Both the position numbers and the translations under genes were made by a program. Below the pieces are notes generated by a model. That model saw nothing but the letters and a program-made list of their open reading frames with translations. It had not been told where the DNA came from and searched no databases. From Ailanthus altissimus (lineage: Eukaryota; Streptophyta; Magnoliopsida; Sapindales; Simaroubaceae), in assembly GCA_946807835.1 (NCBI GenBank), contig OX327699.1, positions 3,775,001-3,839,000 on the forward strand: a DNA stretch of 64,000 nucleotides, written 5' to 3'. Of this stretch, positions 12,010 to 23,697 are shown piece by piece. Within the stretch, counting starts at the first letter, position 1, and the number at the start of each line of letters is the position of its first letter.

Positions 12010-13236
12010 AGGGATAAGGTTAATTTTACCCTAATAATTTGAACTAATTGACAACTTTGTCCTAGTTAGAGATAAAATAACTAATTTTAACCTAATCCGT
12101 TAATCTTTATTGTCAATTTGGATGAACATATTAGTTTTAATAGACAATTACTAGTTTACCCTCATTATTTGTCATTTAACTTAGGACACACAGCATAATC
12201 TAACTCGTTCATTGTCATTAAAAACGTGGTATAATCCCATTTGTTCATTTAATTTAACATAATTTTTAAAAAAATTAATAAATATATATTTCTTAATAAA
12301 TATTTTTTAATAAAATGATAGTGTCAAACATTGATTAGTTATAAATTACACGTGTCACCCTATAATTGGACTCCATTTAAGAATATAATTATTAATTAAA
12401 TAAACCTGCCACTGGCGGCTATTTTTCAGCGACGTTTCAACCACAAAAATGACCAAATTTTACATTATTGGACTCTACGTTTCTTAATTTACATAATACA
12501 TGAGTCATTTTTGCAAAAAAAAAAAACCAAATAGGGTGGTGAAGGGCGGCGACCATCGCCATCCACTGTCAAATAGAGGGGCAGTGACTTGCATCGTCCC
12601 TACCTATGGATAGATCGGCAACCGATCTATCCATAGGTGGGGATTGTACAAGTCGCCGCCCCTTTATTTGACGGGGGGCAGCAGTGGCTGCCGTCCCTTA
12701 CCACTAATTTTGACCATCTTCTGATCTTTTTTAGTAAAATAATGACTTCACCGTTGTGTAAATAAAAGAAAATAAAGTCCAATGATGCAAAATATGATTA
12801 TTTATATTGTCAAAAAGTCACCAAAAAATGACCGTCGGTCGCCAACTGTTTTTCTGCGATGGTGGCAGATTATTTTTTAATTATTAATTTTTATTTTATT
12901 TTAAAAATATAAACCAATGATATGTTGATACGTGTCCAAAGTAACTAATCACATTGTGAAAAAAGTGTCATTTTATTAAAATTTATTTTTAAAAATTATA
13001 TTAATTTAAATTAGTATATGAGATTGCATCATGTGTTCAAAAAGATAATAAATTAATAAAATTGAGTCACATGTCCAAAGTGTAAATTATTTATATGATT
13101 ATATTAATTTTTAACCCTTCTACCATTAAAACAAACTACGAAAGTTAACAAACTAAGGTAAAATTGGATATTTTTAATCTACCTAGAGTAAAGTTGTCAA
13201 TTAACCCAAAATATTATGGTAAAATTGTTCTTAATT
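12010..13236. mobile_element. Non-autonomous full-length-palindromic DNA transposon (MULE/foldback type)
   Basis: The two ends are inverted copies: the left has 'ttttaccctaataattt' then 'aattgacaactttgtcctag', and the right end reverse-complemented has 'ttttaccataatatttt' then 'aattgacaactttactctag'. The inverted repeat runs almost to the middle, where CCTATGGATAGATCGG and CCGATCTATCCATAGG face each other across three bases near 12620. Flanks are AATGTTATA (12001-12009) and AATGTTAGA (13237-13245), an 8/9 match that fits a 9-bp Mutator-type target duplication. The host repeat itself contains 'aatgttata', so coincidence cannot be excluded. No transposase is encoded. Confidence 0.75.
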
Positions 13237-13662
13237 AATGTTAGAATTCTAATTTCAATTCTAATTTTAATTACATAAAATAAAATAATTTTAATTTTAG
13301 TTTCAAATACGTTAAATGTTATAATTTCAATTTCAATTTCAATTTTAATTTCAATTATGTTAAACGTTATAATTCTAATTTTAATTTTTAGTTCAATTAC
13401 ATTAAACGTTATAATTCTAATTCTAATTTTTAGTTCAATTACGTTAAACGTTATAATTCTAATTCCAATTTCAATTTCAACTTCAATTACGTTAAATTTT
13501 ATAATTTCATTTCCAATTTCAATTTTAATTTCAATTATATTTAATGTTATAATTCCAATTCTAATTTTATTTTTAATTACATTAAATGTTATAATTTCAA
13601 TTCTAAATTTAAGTTTAATTTTAAAAATGTTAAATGTTATAATTTAAATTTAATTTCAATTT
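13237..13662. repeat. AT-rich minisatellite, right part
   Basis: The same array as 11236-12009 resumes, with 'acgttaaacgttataattc' cores and 'aattccaatttcaat' spacers. It is split from the left part by the 1.2-kb palindromic element. The 96-residue open frame here is a repeat artefact. Confidence 0.85.
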
Positions 13663-14090
13663 CAACAAATCCAAAATTGGATGTTAGAAATATATTTTGG
13701 ACCTGTTATGTATTTTTGCAACAAATCCGTAAATGGAAATTAGAAATATATTTTGAAAATTAGAAATTTGTATGTAAATTATTTATTTTGAAAATTAAAA
13801 TTTTAGATTTGTTATATTTTGAAAATTAAAATTTTGAATGTTAAGATAGTTCAATAAACACCTTGAAAATTAACAAATATTTAAAATATAAAAACACTCC
13901 AAAAAACGTAAAGGTCAAAAGTTAAACCTAACCAAAAACTTTAATTTAGTGCCATTCAAATATTTTGTTATATATTTTTAAATTTAACGTAATTTAAAAT
14001 TTATTTATAATGTTAATAAAACTGTAATATTAATTATTCATGCCATGTGGCGTCCTATGATGGCACTACGTAGTGGACATTATATTAACT
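13663..14090. other. AT-rich spacer, nothing recognised
   Basis: Short internal repeats such as 'gaaatatattttg' and 'gaaaattaaaatttt' occur, but no gene, terminal repeat or domain is visible. Confidence 0.5.
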
Positions 14091-15918
14091 ATGGTTATTT
14101 AATAGAGACTTCCACACATGTTTGTGGGTGAAAAGTGTAAAAAGTGATACGTTAAGTGTGATACAACATACAATAAGTTATGGATGTTTTTTTTTAATTT
14201 AAGTACTTTATATTAACCAAGGTTATTTAAAGTAACCATAAAATATCATCCTTATAATATGTTACATTTCAGTGCAGCTAAATGCAAACTTGTAATTTAA
14301 GTATAAGTGGGGGACATTCTCTTATATTTGTGGGTGAGAGGTGCCAAAAGTGGGAACACATACTACGTTAAGTAGATACAACATACAATAGGTTGTTGAT
14401 GCATTGTTTTTTAATTTAGGTACTTTTATATTAAACATGATTATTTAAGACCTATAAAATATCATCCCATTGTATAATGTTATTAATTGTTTTTGCAGAT
14501 AAATGCAAATTCGTAATTTATAAAAAAAAATGGGAACATGTTACATGACATAAAAGAATGCTATTTTATGGGTATTCTAAATAAGTATATTTTTTATATA
14601 TTTTATAAAAAATAAAATAATTATAAACAACATCATATGTGTTCCTATTTAACATACTACATGTTCTCACTATTTATTATTTTTACTAAGAAAAGTGCCT
14701 ATATTCCTACTTCTATATTTTTAGCGTGTTGTTAGTTATCATTAAAAACTTGTTACATAATATAAGGAGATGCTATTTTATAGGTGTCCTAAACAAATAT
14801 GATTTTTATATATTTTACAAATATAAAAAATAATATAATTACAAATAATATCATGTATGTTCCCACTTAACATACTACATATTCCCATTATTTATTGTTT
14901 TCACCAAGAAAAGTGTCTATATCCCCTATTTTTACATACTTAACACGTTGTTGGTTATCATTTAAAAAATGTTACATAATAAAATGGATGTTATTTTATG
15001 GATATCCTTAATAAGTATTGTTTTTATATAGTTTCTAAAAAATGAAAAATAAAATAATTACAAATAACATCATGTATATTCTCACTTAACATGCTAAATG
15101 TTCTCATTATTTGTTGTTTTCACCAAGAAAAGTGCATATATCCACGCTTTTACATTCTTAGCGCGTTGTTAGTTACTATTAAAAATATGTTACATAATAT
15201 AATAAAATGCTACTTTATGAGTGTCCTAAACAAGTATGGCTTTTTTTTATATATTTCACAAACTATAAAAAATAAAATAATTACAAACAACATCATATAT
15301 ATTCTAACTTAACATACTACATATTTTCACTATTTGTTATTTTCACCAAGAAAAATGCTTATATCTCCACTTCTACATTCTTAGCGCTTTGTCGGTTACC
15401 ATTAAAAATATAGTACATAATAACACCCTTTCATATTTGTGGGTGAGATGTGTAAAAAGTGAGAACACGCCCTAGGTTAGTAGGCTTCAACATACATAAA
15501 CTTTGTGGATGTATTTTTTTATTTATTTTTAATTTTAGGTACTTTTATATTAACCATAGTTATTTAAAACCCTCATAAAATATCATCCCTTTTATTATGT
15601 TACATTTTTGTGTATAGAAAATGTAACTCATAAATTATGATAAAGTAGGAATACTCTCTTATATTTGTGGGTGACAGGTGCAAAAAGTGGAAACACGTCA
15701 TATATTAAGTGAGATACAACATAAAAAAAGTTGTGAATGTAATTTTTTTATTTAGGTACTTTGTACTAACCGTGGTTATTTACGACATCCATAAAATATC
15801 ATCTCTTCTAATATGCTACATTTCTGGTGCAACTAAATGCAAAATCAAAATTTTTGAAAAAGTGATAACACCCTCTTATATTGTGGGTGAAATGTACAAA
15901 AAGTGGAAACACATTCTT
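14091..15918. repeat. ~220-bp repeat array with both orientations (2-3 forward, 4 inverted, 2-3 forward)
   Basis: Forward units are marked by 'tttgtgggtga' at ~14121, ~14328, ~15437, ~15663 and ~15881. Inverted units carry the complementary-side marker 'ttttcaccaagaaaa' at ~14684, ~14904, ~15121 and ~15343. Spacing is 207-226 bp. The inverted class aligns with the reverse complement of the forward class across most of the unit: 'atattataaggatgatatttta' types against 'ataataaaatggatgttatttta' types. No product is encoded. It ends where the LTR copy at 15919 begins. Confidence 0.7.
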
Positions 15919-17060
15919 GTTAGGAATAATGCTTATGTGTTATTCAAATTGTTGTATGAATGTTTATTTATATAATATTTATACAATAACCATTTTTTTA
16001 TTCGTCAATTATTATTATTTATATGGTAAGAAGTTTGTAACTTTTTAGACATAATAGATCCAAAAGAATTTATATTTAATCTAAAAAAGTCTAGGTCAGT
16101 GCTAAAAGTTAGCACTTCTAAAATGTTAGAACCTTATATGAAACAAAGACAAAGACCGAGAATATTATAGTAATAACATAGTTATAAAGGAGTTATAAAT
16201 GATGCTAAGAAATGTTATTGCGCAATATGCTATCTAAAATATCATTCCTGATCCATGGTTATTGACATGGGTCGATCGGTATTCCTTGCAGATCAGTATA
16301 TGTCCATATCTGAACTATTCAGATGGTTAGTCTTAGCAGACCATGGGCTTAGTGGAAGTCCGTATAGGCACACAGGTATTCAGTAAGGACTGGGTACTGA
16401 ATAGACCCAATAGGACCTCTAATAGACATCCCATGAAGCCACTAATAGAGAGTCTTTTTGAGTTGAGTAGTATTCTTGATCCTTTAACATGAGCGCCGCA
16501 ATGGGCTTGTGAGTGATCCATTATACTTTAGTTCCACTTATGTCAGAGACCTTTCATGGTCTGATCGCTGGGTATGATGCGATGCTCATAGAGTCTGGTG
16601 TGCGTAGATATGGGATCCGTCAGCTCATATAGGTTAGTTGTATATCTTGATACTCCAAGATAGTATTTTAGGAAGTCTTATGGCTATAAGAAAAAACTCC
16701 AAAAAATATTTTTTTCGTAATGTTAAAAAATATCACAAATGAATTTATGGATATTATTTATGAAAAGATTTGACAGTCATAATCAATATCTTTACTCTTG
16801 CAGGATATAGATGACAGAGGGATTATACGGATATGGTTAACCTCAACTTGTATGGTTTAATGCTTCGTTTTGTAATATTCGTAACATATATGTGGAACAT
16901 TATTCATGGACTTGAAAAAATGTTCCATAAGACAATTAGAGGTGAATTTAGAGAGTCTCACAATATAAAGTATACTTATTGAGCACAAAGGTAACGGGAC
17001 AGATTGTACGGATCGATTTGGGAAGGTTTCAAAAAGTATGATACATTTTAAGACCAATCT
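15919..17060 (+). mobile_element. 5' portion of another LTR of the 5709 family
   Basis: It begins TGTTAGGAATAATGCTTATG, matching the start of the 5709 LTR (TGTTATAATTGGTGCTTACG). The match continues through the 'tcagtgctaaaagttagca' block, the 'ctttcatggtctgatcgctg' block and the 'acaatataaagtatact' block near 16960. After about 17010 the similarity fades. No polypurine tract lies directly before it, so I cannot say that it is the 3' LTR of the element starting at 5709. Confidence 0.6.
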
Positions 17061-17239
17061 AGAAAGTGGTAAACATAATTTGCAAATATTATAAACAGGT
17101 TCCTATTACATGGAAAAGTGTAAATGCACACATAACATCTATGCATAGCCATTTGTGTGACAAAATGGCAGCATGTTGATAAACGTAAATTATATCTATT
17201 ATTTTCATTCTCTTAACTTAATTAATTGCTCATTTTAAT

Positions 17240-18553
17240 AAAAATATGAGGTTTTTTATATGTTTAATTATTATTTTATAGGTTTGGAGTCAATGGAGTA
17301 ATAAGGGATAAAAATCTAAGAAAAATAAGGCAAAACATCAAATTGCTACAATACATGCTACAGTGATTCGCTACAGTATTCTATAAACAGTGATTTACTA
17401 TAGTTCCTGCTGAAGCGGTGAACAAGTATATCGCCCCAATGAAGTTCCAGAGCCTTAGACCCCAAAGCTTTTCGCTCCAACAGTGAGCAGTCACGCGTAT
17501 ACAGTAACGTGTGAATAGTATACAGAATAGTACCCATAACAGTTCTGGTGAACAGTAGTCGCACTACAGTAAAAAAAGAAGTACAACTCAAATACTCTAA
17601 TTAATCCCTATATAAAGGCTTCTTATTTCATAACTTAGAAGACATAACTTAGGGTTCTTAATGCCACAACACATTGAAGAAGAGCAATTTTTAGAGAGAG
17701 AAACAAGAAAAATTCAAGGAAGTAAAAGATTATTGACAAATCTTTGGCTTATCAACCAACTGCGAATTGACATCTATATTGGTTTGCTTTTGGTTGTATC
17801 ATATTTATTTTATTTTTTAACCCTAAATTTTTTGTTATCATGAGCTAAATTTATTTTTTAGGGTTATTACTTAAACTCAATATGAGAGCTTAAGTTTTTG
17901 ATATTTTTAATATTTATTTGAACTCAATTCTTCATTATTCAAATTATTTGTTCTTAATACTTCATTATATCTGATCAATATTGTGATTGATTTAGTAATA
18001 CTTTGATAAACTCGAAAGAGGCATAATTGTATTTAGACCTAGATAGTTTGATGCATGATTGTAGAGTAACATTCAATATTACATATGCAAGTTTCGAATT
18101 AGGATAGGAATAAACCTAATTGACATGTATGGTCAATAAGACTTGTTCTTAATGAATCTTAATTTATTACTAGTACCATAGGAATATAGGTATTTGATAA
18201 ATTATGATATACTTGCATGATCTTGGGAGAGGCTTATGAATATATTAGTGTCTTGACCAATAATAAGAATTGAGGGATATAAATATTAAAAGGATTAATC
18301 TTTAAAAAATATATTGAATGATAGTAATTAACGTTAGGCTTTTTCTATATTACTATCTTCTTATTTTATTTGAATTGTGTTATTTATTTTCTGCACTTTT
18401 ATTTTACTTAAAGTTATTGCAAAATTAAGATTTTATTTTTCTGAATAATTATAAGAAAGATATGATTTTAGTATTTGGTAAAAAAATAAAAATTATCCTT
18501 GTGGATTCAATATCCGACTTCATAAGTCCCTTTATTAATAGTGTATACTTACA
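17240..18553 (+). mobile_element. Possible Ty3/gypsy solo LTR
   Basis: It contains clustered 'ctacagt' motifs near 17358-17400, a TATA-like 'ctatataaaggc' at 17608, an AT-rich R/U5-like tail, and a terminal 'tgtggattcaatatccgac' then 'cttaca' near 18553. The tail resembles the LTR ends of Athila/Tat-type elements, which are normally followed by an Asp-tRNA primer site. None is present here. Boundaries and class are uncertain. A 60-residue frame at 17661-17843 inside it has no recognisable domain. Confidence 0.35.
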
Positions 18554-18555
18554 CT

Positions 18556-19212
18556 TAATTTTAAGATATAAAAAAATCGCATCACATGAATGGATATGCA
18601 TGTGACAAATGTCAACCATGCAAAATGTTTATATCGACGAGTGACATTTGTCACTCATGCATAGTATTACATGGCAACACATACCTTAATAATAGACATG
18701 TGGCCACTTAAGAAGTTTAGACTTCTTATAACAAATTAAATGAGTTTCATTTGTAAAGAGAGTGAATTAAGAATTTAAAAATTCATGCAAAACGAAAGAG
18801 AGAAAATGCAATTTTCAAAATGTTACATTTAGGTTCCCAAAACACATTTTATGAACTTTGTGCTTAAACCAATTCAAGAGTTGAGTTAATTGTTGATTAC
18901 TGTACGAAATTAAGATCAAAAGCTACTATTTTAGCTGCTCCAATCCTATTAGCTATCGAAGTCTATAATTGTTTAAGGGTGGATTTCATTATGAGCTCAA
19001 CAAGTTTCAAAAATCAACAATCTTCTCTAAATCGTCTACAAAGTTATGTGTTTGATTCTTTTATTGTTACAGTTCACTACTGGTGTGTATATATTGCAAA
19101 TTGTATGTAAATCTTATGCGTAATGTATGATTGTCATGTATTTGAGAAATTTTTTAACATGTACACAATCACATGCATGCATCATAAAATATGTTAACAG
19201 TCCTACCATTTT
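18556..19212 (+). mobile_element. LTR-like fragment, probably the 3' part of the 15919 copy
   Basis: The segment with 'gacaaatgtc'/'gacatttgtc' inverted motifs, the 'atcaaaagctacta' block near 18916 and the '..catgta..catgcat' end resembles 820-1470. That corresponds to the downstream half of the Copia LTR family. If so, 17060-18555 was inserted into the LTR. The similarity is patchy. Confidence 0.35.
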
Positions 19213-21589
19213 GACCTCATCAATTCAAATTAAAATGTGCTTTACAATACTAACTACTATACTTTTATTTTCATTTCTATTTTTCTATTGACATTAGTCT
19301 ATTGAATTTGGGCCATTTGGAGAATCAAGAAAATGCCAGAAGGATTATATATATATATATATTTTGATTTACATGAGTTGTATGTCTTTTATATGCTTCT
19401 CTCTCAATTTATACTGCAAATGTCTATGCTTTCAAGAGAGGATACGATTGAACATTGATTTTGTAATTACTTTCGTATACAAGCAGTGTAACTCTGCTAG
19501 AACACAATCAAAAATTGGTATTCTTGATTTGCGCATTTCAAACAAGTAAGGTTCTTTTCTCTAGACTACAAAATTTTTGTAAGATAGAATTCTTAGATAC
19601 ACAATTAGAAGAAGGGTTTCTATAAGTTGCAAGATAATACATCTTCATTAGAAGCAAAATCGTGTCTTATAGTATGGAAACTATATTGGCCCATTTTAAT
19701 TTAGCTAATTAAATTGCAGCAATTGTGCTTTAGTGAACTTGCAAAATAATTGCAATAATACATTATGCATCACTGTTATGATACTTGAAAACTCCAAGAA
19801 ATCTTAGATAATTGCAGACAATTCAAAAATTCGTGATACCTTTCCTTTGGAGAATAGTTGTCAAAGCTTGAATTTCTCTTTTTTTTACCTCATCAATTCA
19901 AATTAAGATGTGGTTTACAATCCTAACTACTATATTTTTATTTTTATCTCTATTTTTCTATTGACATTAGTCTACTGAATTTGGGCCATTTGGAGAATCG
20001 AGAAAATGCCAGAGGGCTTTTATATATATCTCAATTTACTTGAATTGTATGTATTTTATATACTTCTCTCGATTTATACTGCCATTTTCTATGCTTTTAG
20101 GAGAAGATAAGATTGAACATTAATTTTGTAATTACTTTCGTATACAAGCAGTGTAACTCTGCTAGAATACAATAAAAAATCAGTATTCTTGATTTGCACA
20201 TTTCAAACAAGTAAGGTTCTTTTCTCTAAACTACGAAGTTTTTGTAAGATAGAATTCTTAGATACACAATTAGAAGAAGGGTTTCTATAAGTTGCAAGAT
20301 AGTACATCTTTGTTAGAAGCAAAATCGTGTCTTATAGTATGGAAACTATATTGGCCCATTTTAATTTAGCTAATTAAATTGCAGTGATTGTGCTTTAGTT
20401 AACTTGCAAAACAATTGCAATGATACATTATGCATCACTGTTATGATACTTGAAAACTCTAAGAAATCTTTCAGACAATTGCAGACAATTCAAAAATTGG
20501 TGATACATTTTCTTTTAAGAACAGTTGTCAAAGATTAGCAGTGATAATCTTTAGTTAATAAAGCTTGAATTTCTCTCTTTTTGACCTCATCAATTCAAAT
20601 CAAGATGAGTTTTACTATAATAACTATGTTTCATTTATTTTAATTCCCTTTTTCTTGTTGACTTTAGTTTATTGAATTTGGCCCATTTGGAGAGCGAAGA
20701 AATTGCAATAGGACATTCATATATTTCTTAATTTATATGAATTGCATGTCTTTTATATGGTTCTCTCGATTTATGCTACAAATTTCTATGCTTTCAAGAG
20801 AGGACAAGATTAAGTATTGATTCTATAATTACTTCCGTATACAACCATTGTAACTCTCTTAGAACAAGATCAAGTATAAGCATATTTAATTTTCACATGT
20901 CAAAGAAGTAAGGTTTTTTACTCTAGACTCGTAATATTTGTAAGTTAGAAGCCTTAGATACACAATTAGAAGAAGGTTTTCTATAAGTTGCTAAATATTA
21001 CATCTTGCATTAGAAGAAAAATCTTGTCTTATTGGTACGGTAGCTTTATTTGCCAATTTTAATTTAGCTAATTAAATTGCACCGACTATGCTTCAGTTAA
21101 CATGCAAAACAATTACAATGATACATTATGCATCACTGTTATGATACTTGAAAACTCCAAGAAATCTTTCATACAATTAGAGACAATTCAACAATTAGTG
21201 ATACTTATCTTTTTTTTAAATAGTTGTCAAAAATTGGTAGTGATAATCTTTAGTCGATGAATCTTCAATTTCTGTCTTTTTGACCTCATCAATTCAAAAT
21301 AAGATGAGTTTTTCAATCATAACTACTTTATTTTTTTATTTTAATTCCTTTTTTTCTTTTAACATTAGTCTACTAAATTTGGCCTATTTGGAGAACAAAC
21401 AAATGCTAGAGGACTTTTATATATTTCTTGATTTATATGAATTGCATATCCTTTATATGCTTCTCTCTCGATATATGCTACAAAATTTCTACACTTTCAG
21501 GATAGGACAAGATTGAGCATTGATTTTGTAATTACTTTTGAATACAAGCAGTGTAACTCTGCTAGAATTCTTGGATCTACAATTAGAAG

Positions 21590-22873
21590 TATGATGAGCA
21601 CAATAAAATGCATATTTATTAAGAGATTCAGTCATTATTTAATGTCACTAATTTTAGCATTTTTTTATTTTGTAACTTGAAATAAAGTGTTGTCCTTAAA
21701 TTGTGATTAATGAATGTTATTTGCATAGATTTAGTAAAATAAACGTAACTCTCAATGTAAAAATTAAAATAAAGGAATTCTGGAACCTGGAGTAACATGA
21801 CTCAATCTTACACAAACTTAAAGAACAATTGAAAAGTTGAATCCAATATTTTATAGGCCAAATTGCGATACAACATAACTAGATTATAACTTTCGCTCAG
21901 CTTGACCCACCTCACGTATTTGGACTGTATTTCACAAAATACGTACCCAATCACTATGATTCTTGAAGCTAGAAAATTATTAAAGATTGAAGTCACACTA
22001 AACATGTTCCATTCATTGTCTATATAAGGACACCCTTAGGAGGCTAATGGATGTTTTTTCAACGCTTTATAATTCTCTCATATAATTCTATTTATCATGC
22101 ATTGTAAGCTAGGCCAGAGTTTCTAGTAAGGCTAAAGATGAACTTTTATATGTAATAAATTTACTTTTAGACATTGATTCTTTGTCAAGAGCTACAAATG
22201 TTTGTAAGTTTGCTTATGTCTAAACTCTTATCTATTATTTTTATATAATCTAGAGCTTATAGTTCTCATTTTTCACATATTTTCAGCCATGCTTTCTTAT
22301 GTGATTCTTGTTGAATTATAATTATTATTGGTTACATTATTTTACAAGTTAATATTTTACTGTAATATTGTCAATCGATATATTGTTGATCTTAGATAAT
22401 ATGTAAAGACAATAATTGTTTGATATTCAAGTTAATTTTTTACTGTAAAATTGTCAAAATGATATATTATCGATCTTAGATAACTTGTATAAATGAACAT
22501 GGTTTGTGATAAAGTGCAAAGAGTTTAGTCATATCAAATACACATATTATCAAATATGCCATATTTTATATATCTTCCGATTAATTGTTTGGGATGTGAA
22601 ACTTTCAATTGAGATATAAACATTGAATCAAAGTATATAATATATTTACTAAGCATAATTATAATTCTCAAAGCCTTGCTTACATCATCATAAGACTTCT
22701 CCCTAGATACATACACAATTCTATCTCAACTACATAAACTAATTAGTTAATTTTTTCCTTTGTTGCTGTTTTAATATTTTTATTTCGCTAACCTATTTTA
22801 CCAAAAGTTTTCTCATAGGATTGACACATCAATCTACACTGCAATAGTCGCATTATATTTTGAGTGTAAACAA
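21590..22873 (+). mobile_element. Solo LTR inserted in the fourth array unit
   Basis: It interrupts the repeat unit between 'caattagaag' and 'agaaggtttt'. The pentamer AGAAG is present on both sides (21585-21589 and 22874-22878), as expected for a 5-bp LTR-element target duplication. The insert begins near TGATGAGCAC and ends near GTAAACA. A TATA-like 'ctatataaggacac' lies at ~22020. No gag-pol is present, so it is a solo LTR of about 1.28 kb, probably Ty3/gypsy. It is younger than the array. Confidence 0.65.
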
Positions 22874-23404
22874 AGAAGGTTTTATGTAAGTTGCTAGATA
22901 ATATATCTTGCATTAAAAGCAAAATCTTGTCATATAGGTATGACAGCTTTATTTGCCCATTTTAATTTAGCTAATTAAATTGCAGCAACTATGCTTCAGT
23001 TAACTTGCCAAATAATTGCAATGATACATTATGCATCACTATTATGATACTTGAAACTCCAAGAAATCTTTTATACAATTACAGACAATTCAAAAGTTGG
23101 TGATACCTTTCCTTTTCAGAACAGTTGTCAAAGGTTGGTAGTGATAATATTTAGTCAATGAAGCTTCAATTTCTCTTTTTTTGACCTCATCAATTCAAAT
23201 TAAGGCGAGTTTTACTATCATAACTATAGTATTTTTATTTTTATTCTTGTTTTTCTATTGACATTAGTCTGTTGAATTTGGCCCATTTGGAGAACCAAGA
23301 AAATGCCATAGGAGTTTTATATATTTCTCAATTTACATGAATTTCATATCTTTTATATGCTTCTCTCTCTATTTATGCTGCAAATTTCTATGCTTTCAGG
23401 AGAG

Positions 23405-23697
23405 TACATGATAGGGGCGTAAAAGCACTAGTATAATTTGTACTCAACGTTAGTATTTTCCTCCAAATCATGAATTTTTTACTGCTTAACTGTGTTTTTT
23501 TTATTATAAATAGGTGCATGATGAAAACTTTAATATATAGAAATAAACAGGAGGTGAATCGGATGTAAAATAAAGAAATTGCGCTCAAAATATGAGAGCG
23601 CCTTATCAGGCCTGAACCGTGGCGCCCACAACCCAGCACCGCCGCGCCCAGTGATGCTTTTTAAAGTTGTGTTTCCAGGTCTTGGCACCGTGAATCT
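23405..23697. mobile_element. Insertion/replacement inside the fifth array unit, with GC-rich LTR-like motif
   Basis: Within the unit starting at 23183, segment A stops after 'ttcaggagag'. The unit resumes inside segment B at 'tatgcatcactatt' (~23703). The intervening ~290 bp carry 'gagcgcc', 'ggcgccc' and 'gccgcgccc' motifs like those in the Copia LTRs at 30510 and 62690. It is therefore probably an LTR fragment. Part of the unit was deleted. Confidence 0.5.

Noticed and set aside
13357..13647. 96-codon open frame rich in Ile, Leu and Val
   Set aside because: Same minisatellite, different frame; no start context or domain.
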